Positions 24,701 to 36,569 of a stretch of 64,000 nt of DNA are shown piece by piece. The stretch comes from Macrotrachela quadricornifera (lineage: Eukaryota > Rotifera > Eurotatoria > Philodinida > Philodinidae), in the NCBI GenBank assembly GCA_022393335.1, contig JAJEKB010020632.1, forward strand, positions 1 to 64,000, in the 5' to 3' direction. Each line of letters opens with the position of its first letter. The stretch's first letter is position 1. The notes under the pieces are model-generated. The model did no database searches. It saw nothing but the letters and a program-made list of their open reading frames with translations, and was not told the origin of the DNA. The position numbers and the translations under genes are program-made.

Positions 24701-24797
24701 TACGCACAGGCAACTTTACAATGGCATACACGGAGTTCTTTTGTTTGACGAACGATCAAATAAATAATTCGATTAAGTAATGCCAATACGATGTTTA
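21771..24797. other. AT-rich intergenic region
   Basis: Many poly-A/T runs (for example near 22086 and 22397). No coding frame supported; the short open frame at 24388-24576 has no recognisable family and atypical composition. Confidence 0.4.
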
Positions 24798-24917
24798 CAG
24801 TCAAACCAAAAAGTATTGAGACATCTAAATGTTGTTTCATATATTATTTGTTGTTGTTAGAATCAAAAAAAGATATGAAACAACATTTAGATTTCGCAAT
24901 ACTTGTTGGTTTGACCG
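24798..24917. mobile_element. 120-bp Tc1/mariner-type MITE
   Basis: The ends read 'cagtcaaaccaaaaagtatt' and, inverted, 'cggtcaaaccaacaagtatt'. The arms stay matched for about 50 bp with a handful of substitutions around a short centre near 24858. A TA dinucleotide flanks each side (24796-24797 and 24918-24919), the target duplication of Tc1/mariner elements. No coding capacity. Confidence 0.85.
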
Positions 24918-25539
24918 TAAATTACGATACATTCTAATTGAACTGTATGCTCATTTGAATAAATTTTGCACACAAAAACATTCATGTTTCTAATAAACAA
25001 TAGTAGAGACCATTTTTCATACATCCATATGTCAACATTTGGCATTGCTCTATGTTTTCAGATGAAGATGAAGTTCGTTTTGGTTTAAGTTGTATATTTC
25101 GTATAAATGCTATCGACGAACCTCTGAGTGCAAATAAATCATCAATTTCATCAATAAAGTAATATGAAAATAAAATATTACTGTTCATGGAAGAATGATT
25201 TCTATTTTCACATTTCTCACATTGTCAAAATTGATGTCGAATAAAGACACCGAAGTTGATTTGTTGATAATCAGCCATTTTGAAACTTCATGAATTTTTA
25301 AAACTATATTTATTATAGAATGAAGCTAATTATTCGAACAGTAAAATCTTTTTATGAATGATAGAGTAGATCACTGAAAAAATGCATGTCGAATTAGATT
25401 GATTCTTATAGAAACGACTAAAACTCAGCTTCAGTTTTTACATTATCTTATTTTTATTATAAGCAATTCTTTTTTTAATATATTGGAGCTAGATACATGT
25501 TTAAGAGCTTGAGAAATATATAATAAATGGTGTTCCACT
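24918..25539. other. Intergenic, no gene seen
   Basis: A 68-codon minus-strand frame (24982-25188) has no family resemblance and is not called. AT-rich otherwise. Confidence 0.4.
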
Positions 25540-26930
25540 AATTTCGAAGAAAGTTCACAATGCACCGTTTTCACATATATAAGAAAAATAAACTCTTTGA
25601 AAGTTTGACAGATTATTAGTGCATGCTTAGTACTAAATAACTACAAAGTTTGAGCTTTATAGATTTTATTATAAATGAGAATTAATACGATATTATCACG
25701 GATTGTTTGTTTTCAATTTTCCAGTAGCTACATCGGAATCAACATAAAATGTTGCATGCACCATTTGCTGAAGATAGGAAAGAACTCTGTTCTTTGATCT
25801 AAAATTTAAGTAATCTGAATCCATTAAGAAACACAAAAAATATCATAAAATTTATTCTTTAATCCGAAAATTAACTTGGCTATACAACTGCAAAGACTGT
25901 ATAATTTGAAGTTTCAAGGATGTTAAAGAGAAAGACGATAAGTGACGTAACAAAATCAGATGCATCTTGCACAATAACAATAATCAAATATGTGCAAGCT
26001 ATAATAGAAATGGCAAGCTGTCTAAAAATTAATACAACATTGTACAAATCAAATTATATTTTAAACGTCGATTTTAGCGATGCTTTTACATTATTTCTTT
26101 AAAAGAATCAACATAATGAACATGTTTATACTGACTTATCAATTGAAATTCAATATGAATATAAAACCAAATTAAAACAAAAATTTTAGAAAAGTGTCAT
26201 GCAGTGGTTTGGTATTTCTTACAAAAGCTTATTTTTAATGGATGATTAGAGCTTATGAGATCTCAAAGTAATGATTCTCTTAAAAAAGTTTATCTTATTA
26301 ATAATAGATATACTCGAATAATTGTAGTAGAAAAAGCAGCTAATTCGAAATATTATTTTTCAAAATGATCAAGATCATAAATAAACGATGCTCGTGAGTT
26401 TGGTCGATATGATATATTTTTATAAATGGAATTGTATCAAAACATTATGATGCGAAATTAGTCAATACTTCGCTAATAGAAACGTTTGAGGTACATTAAA
26501 AATGAGAAATTACGAGGATAGGAATACAATAATATTAAAGAATTGACAAACAGCATTGAAAAGTAATAGAATAAATTTAATGGTCCTTTATGTCAACAAA
26601 TGATAAATAAAATACCGGCATGATTAAAATTAGTGATTAATTAGAATGGTAATCAAATCTACGAACATTGATAAATTGATATATTTTTATTATTTTGGAA
26701 AGTTGTATTGTTTCTAAAACAAATCATCAAAATGATGAAAAAATTGAAAAAATAGTGTATGACAATGTTGCTATTGATTCTCATTCATGGTAAAAGTTAT
26801 AGGTCTCAAATTTTGTAGTTATTTAGTACTAAGTATGTACTAATAATCTGCGAAAGTTTCAAAGAGTTTATTTTTCTTATATGTAAGAACAGTACATTTT
26901 AAAATTTACTTCAGAGTTTCTGAAATACTC
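25540..26930 (+). mobile_element. Decayed Tc1-like transposon with long inverted ends
   Basis: Arms of nearly 200 bp (about 25540-25730 and 26735-26930) face each other; strongest blocks are 'aagaaaaataaactctttga' near 25581 against its complement near 26859, and 'agtactaaataactacaaa' near 25629 against 26814-26832. The interior, read forward, keeps traces of a DDE transposase: FSDAFTLF (about 26071-26094), KSVMQWFGIS (about 26194), and near 26500-26670 MRNYEDRNTI then LKLVIN, N-G and IYEH, which follow the Tc1 order '...VMVWG.IS... LK..VYE.R... L..VI...G..I.Y'. Stops and frameshifts interrupt every part, so it is dead. No DDE residues can be assigned with certainty. Confidence 0.65.
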
Positions 26931-28149
26931 TTTATATCGGAATAAGATTATGAATCGAAATAAGGATTAATAATCAAATTAATGAGTTAGGTATAGACAT
27001 AAAGACTTCGATATAGAATTAAATGCTTGAACATAGAAGTAAGGAATGTGTTCGATAGAATGCGTCTTATCAGAGTAGAACTATATTTCGCTAGAAACTT
27101 AAAAAGTTCAAAAAATGATACTCAAAGTCAAAAACCTAAGAGGTTCAGTATGATACATTCTTTGTTGCAGAATTCGAATGCATATAAAAAATATTTCTGT
27201 GAAGACTCACTTAAACAAAGATGAAGTGATCACAGTGGATTCTCTTTATATTACTCTCCTTCGATTATAATCGTTTATATGAGCGATTGTAGCACAGCAG
27301 TTAATAAACTAAGATGTGCAAAATAATAAATACCACGAATTTTATCGCATGTTAGAAATACCAAATAAACATATTGTTGAGTTGTGCTATAACATGTGTC
27401 AATTGAATCAATGGTTTCTTCAGCAAATAAACTGTGAATTTTTCACAGTAATTTCGGTAAAAAAAATAATTTTTCTTCCCGAATACTTGAAAAAATTCAA
27501 TCGTATGCATTAATGTAAATGTGGAAGTATGATATGTATAAATTGTAAACCTATATCCTCGTAAGAACGTGTTTCTTTATTGCGTTGTTCAGATATATTG
27601 AGTAGAGACTGCATCAATTCGTACTTTCCTATATATTGCGAAAGCACAATAACAGTGAAGATTATAAAAACACGATATCTAAAATTGTTAAGACATTGTA
27701 ATGGATCATAGATTATCATATTCTCATGAAAATTATTTTTATGTATTCAAATATTGATTCATGGTTGCTTCAATATTTTCTTTTTCGTGTCCTTCAAACT
27801 TATTTGGATGAGATTAAACGAGACAAAGAAAGAATATATAACTCAGTCCCTGAAAGTATTGATAAGTTTTAGCTCTCAAGATAAGGAAGTACATCATAAT
27901 CGCCAACTATCATCGTGTTGAGAAAGAATGTAGAAAAGGACTACTTTTTTAAATTTTTGATGTCTTTTAATGTCGACGAATAATTAGTTAAAATATCGGA
28001 GATAGTATACTATTACTCGCGGGAGGAGAAAGAGAGAATAGATATCATATTTCTTTGATTCTTTGTCATTCTTCATTCTCGTAAAGTATAAAAGACAAAT
28101 TTTGATCATATATGCTCTCATTCATTATTCTTTCTTATCATCTGTATAC
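26931..28149. other. Intergenic and upstream region of the claudin-like gene
   Basis: Short open frames at 27027-27224, 27316-27513 and 27510-27719 lack any family signature and sit on both strands, so none is called. The region next to 28150 is the likely promoter of the claudin-like gene. Confidence 0.4.
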
Positions 28150-28740
28150 ATGTCATTTACTATCGAACGAGCTCGCTTACCTCTACTTGCTGTAGTTTTC
28201 TTTGGCTTTATTGCCATGATATTCACTGTCGTGGCACTAGCTACGAATAGCTGGATAATTGGTAATACACTAGATGGGAACAGAGTTCAAAGTGCCGGTA
28301 TATGGGAAGTCTGCCTATACACAACATGCGTATCCAATACAGCCATTATACCAGCAGTATTGACCATTATCACGGCTGCGTTGATCAACATTGCTCTATT
28401 CACTACTATATTGGTATTTTTTATCAAACGTCGATCAACATTTATAGTTCTATTACCTGTCGTATTGTTTTTCGTGGCTAGCATCATCTTATATGCTGAT
28501 GTAGTCATTCTCTGGCAAGAAATTCTTACACGCTCTATTGATCCTACTGAATTACCTCAACAAGAGTTGCCTCCACTAAAAGTACAGTATGGCTATAGTT
28601 CAATATTGCTTATTACTGCATTGCCCTTGCTCATCGTCTGTCTGGTGGTAGCATCGTTCGTTGCAGGTGCTCTCAAAAGCGAGCGATTTATAACGAGCAA
28701 TCGTGCTAATTCACCCTATTTAGGGACATACTATTACTAA
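28150..28740 (+). CDS. Claudin/PMP22-like four-helix membrane protein
   Basis: 196 residues from ATG 28150; the frame is open to 28063, but the extra 29 residues have no place in the family. Helices at about 13-32, 78-101, 109-132 and 156-181. The first outer loop holds a Trp (NSWIIG), then G-I-W-x2-C and a second Cys five residues on (GIWEVCLYTTC). This is the W...GLW..C...C signature of the PMP22/EMP/claudin superfamily with Ile for Leu. Such proteins seal or organise cell contacts in the plasma membrane; the exact role here is inference. The short cytosolic tail ends in TYYY. Base composition is less AT-rich than the flanks, as expected of coding DNA. AATAAA at 29027-29032. Confidence 0.8.
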   Translation: MSFTIERARLPLLAVVFFGFIAMIFTVVALATNSWIIGNTLDGNRVQSAGIWEVCLYTTCVSNTAIIPAVLTIITAALINIALFTTILVFFIKRRSTFIVLLPVVLFFVASIILYADVVILWQEILTRSIDPTELPQQELPPLKVQYGYSSILLITALPLLIVCLVVASFVAGALKSERFITSNRANSPYLGTYYY

Positions 28741-31700
28741 CATGCCATTGTTTTTATCAAGCTCACTCTGTTGATTGTATATATTTTTTTCGAAAATTTT
28801 TTTTTGTACAAGTTGCATTTTTTTATTTTGCTATATTTAACCAAGCTTTCTGGAATTCAACCGACGAGTTCCTTGACGAAAGTTTTAGTAGCACAGACAT
28901 CCAGATTGTTTTATATTTTTTTTTGTGCTTACAGCCATTTTATCATTTCTTGCATCAGTTTGTTCATCCAATATTTCATCAAACAGTTCTATTTACACTA
29001 TTTTTTCAGTGAAATTGATTTAATTCAATAAATGAAACAACACTTGACCATGATGACCAATTGCTGATGATGCAATTTCCTACTCTCAAGTCTATAACCA
29101 TGCGAAATGATCACAAAATGATGTTAGAACGATATCGTATCCATATTTAGAAATAGGATTATCGACCATTCATGAATATCTAATAATTTAGACTAGTACG
29201 AAATAAGTAGCTGAGATAGTATCTCAATTCTTTACTGATTCATTATAGATTGATTCAAACGGCTTGCAAGTTATTACAGCTTACAGACCTGGATGATATG
29301 ATACAAAGAAGGTGATCAATAGATTTCCATTGAATTAGTCTTTCATGTTTATGGTCTTATGCTGACTTTCTTTCATTCGATTCAATAAATATATTTTGTT
29401 TCAGTGTTCTTAATAAGATTATTAAGAAGTTCCTCGTTTGAATTTACAATAATAGACAGTTTGCAATTTGGTCAAGCTTTGATGTGATCATATACTATAT
29501 TTCCCATCAGAGGATTGATTTTCTAGAGCCTTTCATCTCAAAGTGCCGATCCATGATCAATAGCTTATATTAGAGAGATCATTTCTATCCGAAACAATCC
29601 TCCACGACGACAGTCTTATTCATATTAAATAGATTAACGTCTCTATACTCTTCAAACTTTCTCAAATTCGATTCATATTTTTGAGATTAACTGTCCATGT
29701 TTCTCATAAATTGTCTATTTCAAATCGGAATATAAATGAAGCTTCAATCATATAATATCAATTCGAAAAAAAACAACGATCTTCACACATAGCAAAAGCA
29801 AAAGATAGAATTTTATCTGAGTTATTAATTTATAATTATGGTTGACCTATCTTATAAGTCCCGCAAACAGTAAGAGTTTGAAATTTTTATTAGAGTTTGA
29901 AAACGTAATTTTGTTGTAGAATCGTCCGATAAGTTAGATAGTAAAGAGAGAAAATTTAGGTGTGTAAAACAAATAAGTGAACGACATAGGCCGGTTGTTT
30001 GAGCATGTATAGTTTTTATTTTAAAGGATTTATAAATTTAAGGAACAACATTATTGTACCTCTTCCATGGTGATATATTCGGCAGCAGTGGTTAACTCGA
30101 ATTTTCATAATAACATATAGAACATAACATTGTACACGGAAATAGAAAGGAAGGCGCATTGATAGAACAAAGAAAGAAATTATAGACTACGAATAGGAGT
30201 ATTGAAAGATAGTAAATTTTATATCTTTTCGTACGTTAGTGGTACTAAACTACTTGTTTATCATTGATAAAGAACATGTCATTGGTGTGAGAACTCGTAT
30301 AAAAAATCACATCTGAAAGACGTGAGTTTTATTACAATTAAAAATTTAGTAGCCTTGTGTCAATTTGAAAATAACTGGAAAACATGCTCATGGACACTCT
30401 CTAATGAATTATCCAAACAGTCAAACTCAAAATTGGAGTGAGCTATAGAATAGGCATGTTTGAGTCCGAGATTTTGAGGACTAAGCAATAGATGACTGTT
30501 GTATATATTTTCAAATAGAAAAATTTCTCTTAACACTAAATAAATATTTAGGTGGGTCAATGAAAAGTCCAATGGAAATCGAGACTAGATTCTATTCTAT
30601 AATTGGAGAATGTATTGTTTTCAAGGATGCTTAGTCGTAGAGAGTGTGACATTCGATTGATTCCATGACTACTACTCCGATAACTGATTATTCAAAAACA
30701 CTAAATTTAGAAGGACGAGGGAAAGATTATATGTTTCATGGGATTGAACAAGTGGAGTGTTTAGCATTTTACTATTATCAATTAGTCGGTATTGCTCGAC
30801 AAATTTATACCGTTGAGGATGAAGTATAGTTAAACATGATAGAGGATGAATTTGAAGAAAGCAGATTGAATAAAGAAATAGGTCCTATTTAGAGAGAGAT
30901 TGATACATACCAGGCGAAAATTGTAATTCAACCACATTACTTTGTAGAAGCTGGAAAGAGAGTCTTATTATCAACATACCACAGTGTCCACAATGTGCTC
31001 TGAAGAAACTCATCATGATACTGAAACTGCTTTTCTCTGTAGGACAAGGAATGCGAGTAGATTTAAAGCATAAGGCAAGGTAAGTATATGAGTGAGGGAG
31101 AAGTTTAATAAAGGAGGAGTATTCAATTGTCATTGAAAGACACGACATATAACCAAGTAGTGATCTTCCTCGGATCCCTACATCCTCAATATCAATCAAA
31201 ACAGTGAAATTAATAGACCTTCAACAAGTTCTTCATAAGTGAGGTAGATTGTTATTAAAATTAGATATGCTGTTGCATAGTAGATACATTTCATTGGGTT
31301 AAAATTATCATTGTTTATTTCGCTTTACCAGATCGAATTTTTCTTTCCTCTTACTATGCAGGTTTTTACTCTTCTCAAGATTTTCATTTATATTCGAACT
31401 CAAGTAAAGCAGCTACACACATTTCTTTCTAAATGTAAAATTTTATTCTACAACTCTCTCGCTTACGACTTCCTTTAGATGCTGAAATGGCTTCAAATAT
31501 CATCTGCCTGTTATCGAGATGCAACAGAGCTTTCTCACTATAGCCGAATATGACATACTTGTTAACGAGAATTGAAGTTTGGTCAAAACACTGCGTGTAA
31601 CAGTTATAGAATTGGAAAATAATGTCTATCATGGGATGGCGCACAACTCTCTCCAGCATTGTCCGGATTGTGGCTGCTAATGATGAAGCATTTGACGACT

Positions 31701-32116
31701 TTGTTCATTGATTTAAACACCAAGTTGAAGTACAGACAGAAAACTAAATAAAATCTATAAATCTGCACTCAATTCAAGAACAGACAACTCAAAAGTGAGC
31801 AAATTCTAGATTATTTTGACAAAAGTTACCAGTTCATTTTGAGAAATTGTTTAAAAAGACTACAACAATAATAGAAAAAAATCAATCTTAAATTATCTAA
31901 GATAGTTTGAATAGTTTTCAATACAATGAAACATTAGAGTTCACAGTAAACATTGTCTATAAATTGTAAATAGTTTTCTTGCTCGCTCACTCGCTCTACT
32001 TCTATCAAGTTTTGTCCTTTTTCAAAAAGTTTTGTGGATCTTTTACATTATCCTTTACGAAAAATTCCATCTATGACAAAAGTTACTATGAAACTATACT
32101 CAACTTCTGAATGTTG
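28741..32116. other. Long intergenic region with unresolved small frames
   Basis: Nothing firmly assigned. A plus frame 30665-30829 (54 residues, MTTTPITDYS...) stays open after one TAG until 30888; it has coding-like codon use but no recognised family and may be an exon or relic. Minus frames at 30885-31199 and 31429-31659 contain splice-like sites (for example donors 'gtatgt' near 30915 and 30980) but no domain. These three could be parts of an unrecognised multi-exon gene; left uncalled. Confidence 0.3.
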
Positions 32117-33025
32117 TCAATAATGTTTACAAAGTTTTATTATTTCATGAAATACACCTAACATAAAATTAAAACATATTAAAGCTGCTTTTTTTGCTAA
32201 AACGAATTCCATGAAAGATGTGATCCATATGAATACGCCATAGATACTCGTTGGGATAACAGCTAAGCACAACAAGATAATCACTATCAAGGATGCTTTT
32301 TGATTTCTACATGTTAAAGCTTCAATACATTTTATCCACAAAATGGCACTACCATATTCATGTCGTTCTGAATCCCAGCAAGCTAATGTCCATAATATTA
32401 GATAAATCATACTACATAATGATGTAGCAATACCAATATAAGTATGATGGAGAATGAATAATGATGCTTTCGTATGATGAGGTAAACATAATTGAGTATA
32501 ATCAAAAATACCAATAAAATAAGTTGGAAAAAGAAATGCACCCTTCTGAAGAAATTGAGAACCAATTGAACCGATCACCTTAATAGTAGTAGATTTTTTC
32601 TTCTCAAAAGATTCATAGTTAATATGATGTTGTATACAATGGCTTTCTATTGCTAAAACTATGTCGAATATACTGAGAAGTACAGCGACTACTGTACTCA
32701 ACCAATATACAGTGACGAATAAAATATTTTGTTCTCCTTCTTTCTTTATAATATTGTTATATACAGTTGTTACATTGAAAGAAAATAGTGCATCCGAAGA
32801 ACAATTTGCAGTATCGTTCATATATGCTCTAACGATATAATAATCCGAAGTTGTATTGGGTACATGATACACAATATAAGATTCTCGTTTTTCATATTTA
32901 TCATAATTCTGTGTGTTTGAAACAGTAAGATAGATTGTTAAACCGATATTGAATAGTATTATTATTGGAGAAACAATTTTTCTTACAAAGAAACTATGTT
33001 TAATATTGTCACATAATCCACACAT
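32117..33025 (-). CDS. Multi-pass membrane protein of unknown family
   Basis: 302 residues, intronless. Helices are visible at about 16-36 (IIILFNIGLTIYLTV), 100-125 (VYWLSTVVAVLLSIFDIV), 155-175, 190-217 (IGIATSLCSMIYLILW) and one or two from about 245 to 285 (LIVIILLCLAVIP onward). The loop between helices 1 and 2 has N-glycosylation sequons (NTT, NDT, NCS, NVT) and so is probably extracellular. No receptor, channel or transporter motif was recognised, including no DRY or pore loop. Length and topology (five or six helices, short N-terminus) do not match the two receptors in this window. Cell-surface location is inferred; function is unknown. Confidence 0.65.
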   Translation of the reverse strand: MCGLCDNIKHSFFVRKIVSPIIILFNIGLTIYLTVSNTQNYDKYEKRESYIVYHVPNTTSDYYIVRAYMNDTANCSSDALFSFNVTTVYNNIIKKEGEQNILFVTVYWLSTVVAVLLSIFDIVLAIESHCIQHHINYESFEKKKSTTIKVIGSIGSQFLQKGAFLFPTYFIGIFDYTQLCLPHHTKASLFILHHTYIGIATSLCSMIYLILWTLACWDSERHEYGSAILWIKCIEALTCRNQKASLIVIILLCLAVIPTSIYGVFIWITSFMEFVLAKKAALICFNFMLGVFHEIIKLCKHY

Positions 33026-33902
33026 GATCCGTTGAAAAATAATAATTTAAAAATTGTTGTTTTGCCTTTGTGAATCTCGCGTGTTACGTATTATAATAAT
33101 TCAAGAGAATTCTTCAATTATTTTTAACTCGTGATAATATTTTAAAGTAAAGAATTGGGACATCAAAACCATTGATAAGATAACAGCAACAGTGTTCTTT
33201 TTGCGTTAGTCAAACACCATTATTTATCTGCATGTTATAGTCATATGTTGGGTGAAAATACGTGTATGGGTGTCCAATAGACACTTTTCAGTTCCAAATG
33301 AGTATTCGAATGTTTCTGTACCAATGATGTATAGATAATGTCAAGTAATGTTTATTTCGTCATTTTCATATTAATTGAATGTGCCACAAAAAAAGAATAT
33401 GATAATAAGAGTGACAAAATGAAGATGAATACGTTCAAAAAGATGGGAAAATGTATTTTTGATAACCTCAAAATTTAGAACGTCAAAAGTGGAAAAAAAA
33501 GATGTTAATGAGCACCGAGAAAAGAGAAAGAAGAAAATGGAACATAACAGAAATTGAGGACAATTCGTATGATAAAAGAACGAAACTAATGCAACTGTCA
33601 AAAGACAATGTACATTTGTCCTCTTTCTTTCCAAAAATTGAATCGATGCTAAAAGATTAGTCTGAATACTGTGAAAGTAATCCGTTTGCCTCTCATACAT
33701 CCAGCACGTCGAACTGTGAGCTAGCAGCATATAGATGGACCGTAGATATTAATTATAACGATATTCACCATTGATGTGGCAATTTCTACATAGTTTCATC
33801 ACTTACTAACAAAATAACACTCTCCAACTAGTTAAATATTTACCTTAATTGTCAATGGTCTACGGCTGATAATTTTTTTTTATCTAGTTACAGTCATGTT
33901 GA
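33026..33902. other. Intergenic, no gene seen
   Basis: A 119-codon minus-strand frame (33371-33730) is Phe/Leu-rich with no domain and probably chance. No trace of the body of a Mutator-like transposase was recognised upstream of the SWIM fragment that begins at 33903. Confidence 0.4.
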
Positions 33903-34091
33903 ATAGTCGTACTATTAGAATCATGCACTTATCCAGTTGGTTTAAAAGAATATTTATGTAAGCATTCTGTTGGTTACGTGATTAAATTCAGTTTACGTGA
34001 AGTTAGCGATCAAACACATACTCAACGATTAGAAAAATGGAAAACAAAAGAACGTCCTAAGAAAGTTAGTACAGCTTTAGGTTGTAAATAG
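33903..34091 (+). pseudogene. SWIM zinc-finger fragment of a probable Mutator-like (MULE) transposase
   Basis: A 62-codon frame without a start codon, preceded by TGA at 33900-33902, contains CTYPVGLKEYLCKHSVG (from 33924) and later KERPKKVSTALG before a TAG stop. SWIM fingers have CxCx(n)CxH; here the second Cys is Tyr (CTY in place of CTC) while the later C-K-H is intact. This spacing plus the basic 'RPKK' tail is typical of the C-terminus of MULE-type transposases or their domesticated relatives (established knowledge). The mutated zinc ligand and missing body indicate a dead fragment. Confidence 0.72.
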
Positions 34092-35179
34092 ATATCATTA
34101 AGATTGGAAAATACTGCGCATTAAGTTTCTCATCCTCTGAATTTTTCTTGCACGTTATATTCTATGAAATAAAGCTCTTTATTATATAGTTAAACAATTC
34201 GGTGATCAAAAAAATTGTCACCCTATGTTTATCGTGTATTACTATGAATTTATTTATGCATAATCGTGAATTTGAATATTGACCTAATGATCATTTAATA
34301 GCATAAATATATTACGAAGATTTTTATGAGTATAGACGAAATAAAATAAAATAACGCTTTTCAGTGGAAATTTTTTTTTACATACGAGATAGTAAGTAAA
34401 AATCATTTGGTGTACTTCTATTAATCATTTAATACAACATAAGAATTCACATTTCTTTTATTTCAATATAAACTATATTAATCCTAATTAAATATTAGAA
34501 TTTTAATCTGAAGAAAAACTATTTGAGTTTGTCATATATTCTACAAATAATCAACATTAGTATCGCTTATTAACATATAAAATCGGTAAAATGATATTAT
34601 GATTCTTTATCTCTCAATCTCTTCACTAATATATTCAGTGAGAATGTTTTCAATGAATATAAGAAAGATTGTTAATTTTTCGGAAATCTTGAGAGAAGAA
34701 AAATAAAAGAACATACTGTTTGAATTATTAATTAAAAATAGTGTTACTAATTTTTTTACTTGAAGAAACTGCATTTCTAGTATTATTACTTCTCAGCTTT
34801 TGTTTTATGTCTTATCATGTATGAAAAAGATTATTCTCTCGTTAATAAAATAATTTAATACGCTATGAGTATCTTCATGATGCATCATATTTCAAACAAC
34901 GTAAACACTTGTTTCAATGTCTTCACTTTTCATCTTTTTTCGACTATATATAGAGCGAGTTTCAAATCAAATCTAGACTTGTAGAGAATTGAATGATAAA
35001 TCTTCTAATGAAAAACAGTATATATTGATCAGCTGGAAACAAAAGAAGAAAGCTTGAAAAGACTAACACTATAATTCTTTGTGCATCACGTGTTAGATAG
35101 ATATAGAGTGTTTTATGGCTCTAGTATGAAAAGAATGTCAAAACTGAGCAAAAACTTGATTATTTAATATCTGAACGGC
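34092..35179. other. AT-rich intergenic region
   Basis: No recognisable TM1-TM4 coding sequence of the receptor fragment that starts at 35180 was found here. Nothing else stands out. Confidence 0.45.
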
Positions 35180-35681
35180 ATGTATTTGATTATTGTTGTG
35201 TTGTTTTTGCCACATCTTCTTATGTTAATTTTTTCTCTTGTAACTGTGATGGCATTGAGAAAATCACGGCGGCGCGTGATTCCTACAATGTCAGGAAATC
35301 ATATACCGAACCGTGTAGGAGGACTCGAATTAAAACTTATCAAGGTATAATTTTGTTTATTAACTTTCTTTTTGATGATTAACTAAATTAATTTGTGGAT
35401 TCTTCAAAATTTTAGATCATTGTGGTACAAGTGTCTTTAAGCATATTGCTGTCTCTTTTACGTTTCGGCTCGGCTAGTTATCGTAACATCGCCTTTTATA
35501 TTATGATACCAACAGTCGATCATCGTGCTGCACAGTCCTTCGTCGAAACACTTGGTAGCTGTTTTGTACTTTTTCAATTATGCCATATCATTCTATGCGT
35601 CAATTCTCTCCAATAAATTTTTTCATAATGTATTTTACGAAAGAATTCTTCTTTTCTATCGTCATTATATTAAACAATTAG
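35180..35681 (+). pseudogene. Receptor (7TM) 3' fragment, broken at TM7
   Basis: Exon 35180-35344 and exon 35416-35681 flank a 71-bp GT-AG intron in phase 0. The first exon encodes TM5 (YLIIVVLFLPHLLMLIFSLV) and a basic inner loop; the second TM6 (VVQVSLSILLSLLRF), a loop, and TM7 (SFVETLGSCFVLFQLCHII). At about 35602-35607 (tctctc) the frame is off by two bases: ignoring one 'ct' gives VNSPINFF then IMYFTKEF, the expected end of TM7 with an NSxxN-like motif. As it stands the frame stops at 35614. TM1-4 are missing. This resembles bdelloid FMRFamide-receptor-like genes but not the 17-21 kb pair. Confidence 0.72.
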
Positions 35682-36569
35682 TACAAGAAAATTTACAGCA
35701 CTAACTTTGATCCAAAAACCTGGAAAATGACAATCCACACATTTAACATACATGTGCCATCACTAACTGTTAAAAATGAGATTTATAAATTACAATAGAT
35801 TACTGAATGTTGTAATTGTCATTTTCCATGTATTTTCTTTTTAATCAAATAAAACTTATTAACTCATAATACATTACTGACTGCATGCGAGTCTGTAAAA
35901 TGAAGAGCAACCAAATGATTACTCATAAAATTTTCTATGATCGAATACAAAAGATGTTAAGCCAGTTAACTAAGGAAATGCAAGGAGAACGAAATCTTAT
36001 TTCAAATTTTCTCAATAAATATTGAACATTACAGAATTAAAAAGATTTGCGCTCTCATATTCTATGGAATAACTAGGGGCGGATCGAGTCACGAAAAACT
36101 AATCTATATCGAATATTTTCAGATAGTTCTCAACAAGTTACAGATACCATTCTCACGTAACTTTCGAAAAGTTGCTGAGTTATATCAAAAGAAGTTTGAA
36201 AACGTATGGCTAAGTATTGTCATAAAGTATGAATTAGAATATTATCGAGTGGTTCAGAAGAACTGAGTAGCTTTTTGTTTTGTAATTTTATTGAGTATAG
36301 TCTCGATAATATAACTTGGTATGTTTTTATAAAAATATATGTCATGAAATTCTCTACAAAATGGTATAAAAGACAAATCTCTAGACTTCGAAACAATAAA
36401 TGTGTAACAATGAAAACGAAACTCTTGTAAAATATTATAGTTTCTAGGTAATGTATAGACAACTAAACGAATTCTTGTCGTAGTACTTTGAAAGGCTTTG
36501 ATAGATCCGCCACAATTTTCTTCTCAAAATATTTGCCACAGATTTTTGCACCAAATGACATGTTTTTCT
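35682..36569. other. Intergenic, no gene seen
   Basis: The 80-codon minus-strand frame at 36220-36462 has no family signature. No feature called. Confidence 0.4.

Noticed and set aside
33371..33730. 119-codon minus frame
   Set aside because: Phe/Leu-rich through A/T runs, with no domain or splice context.
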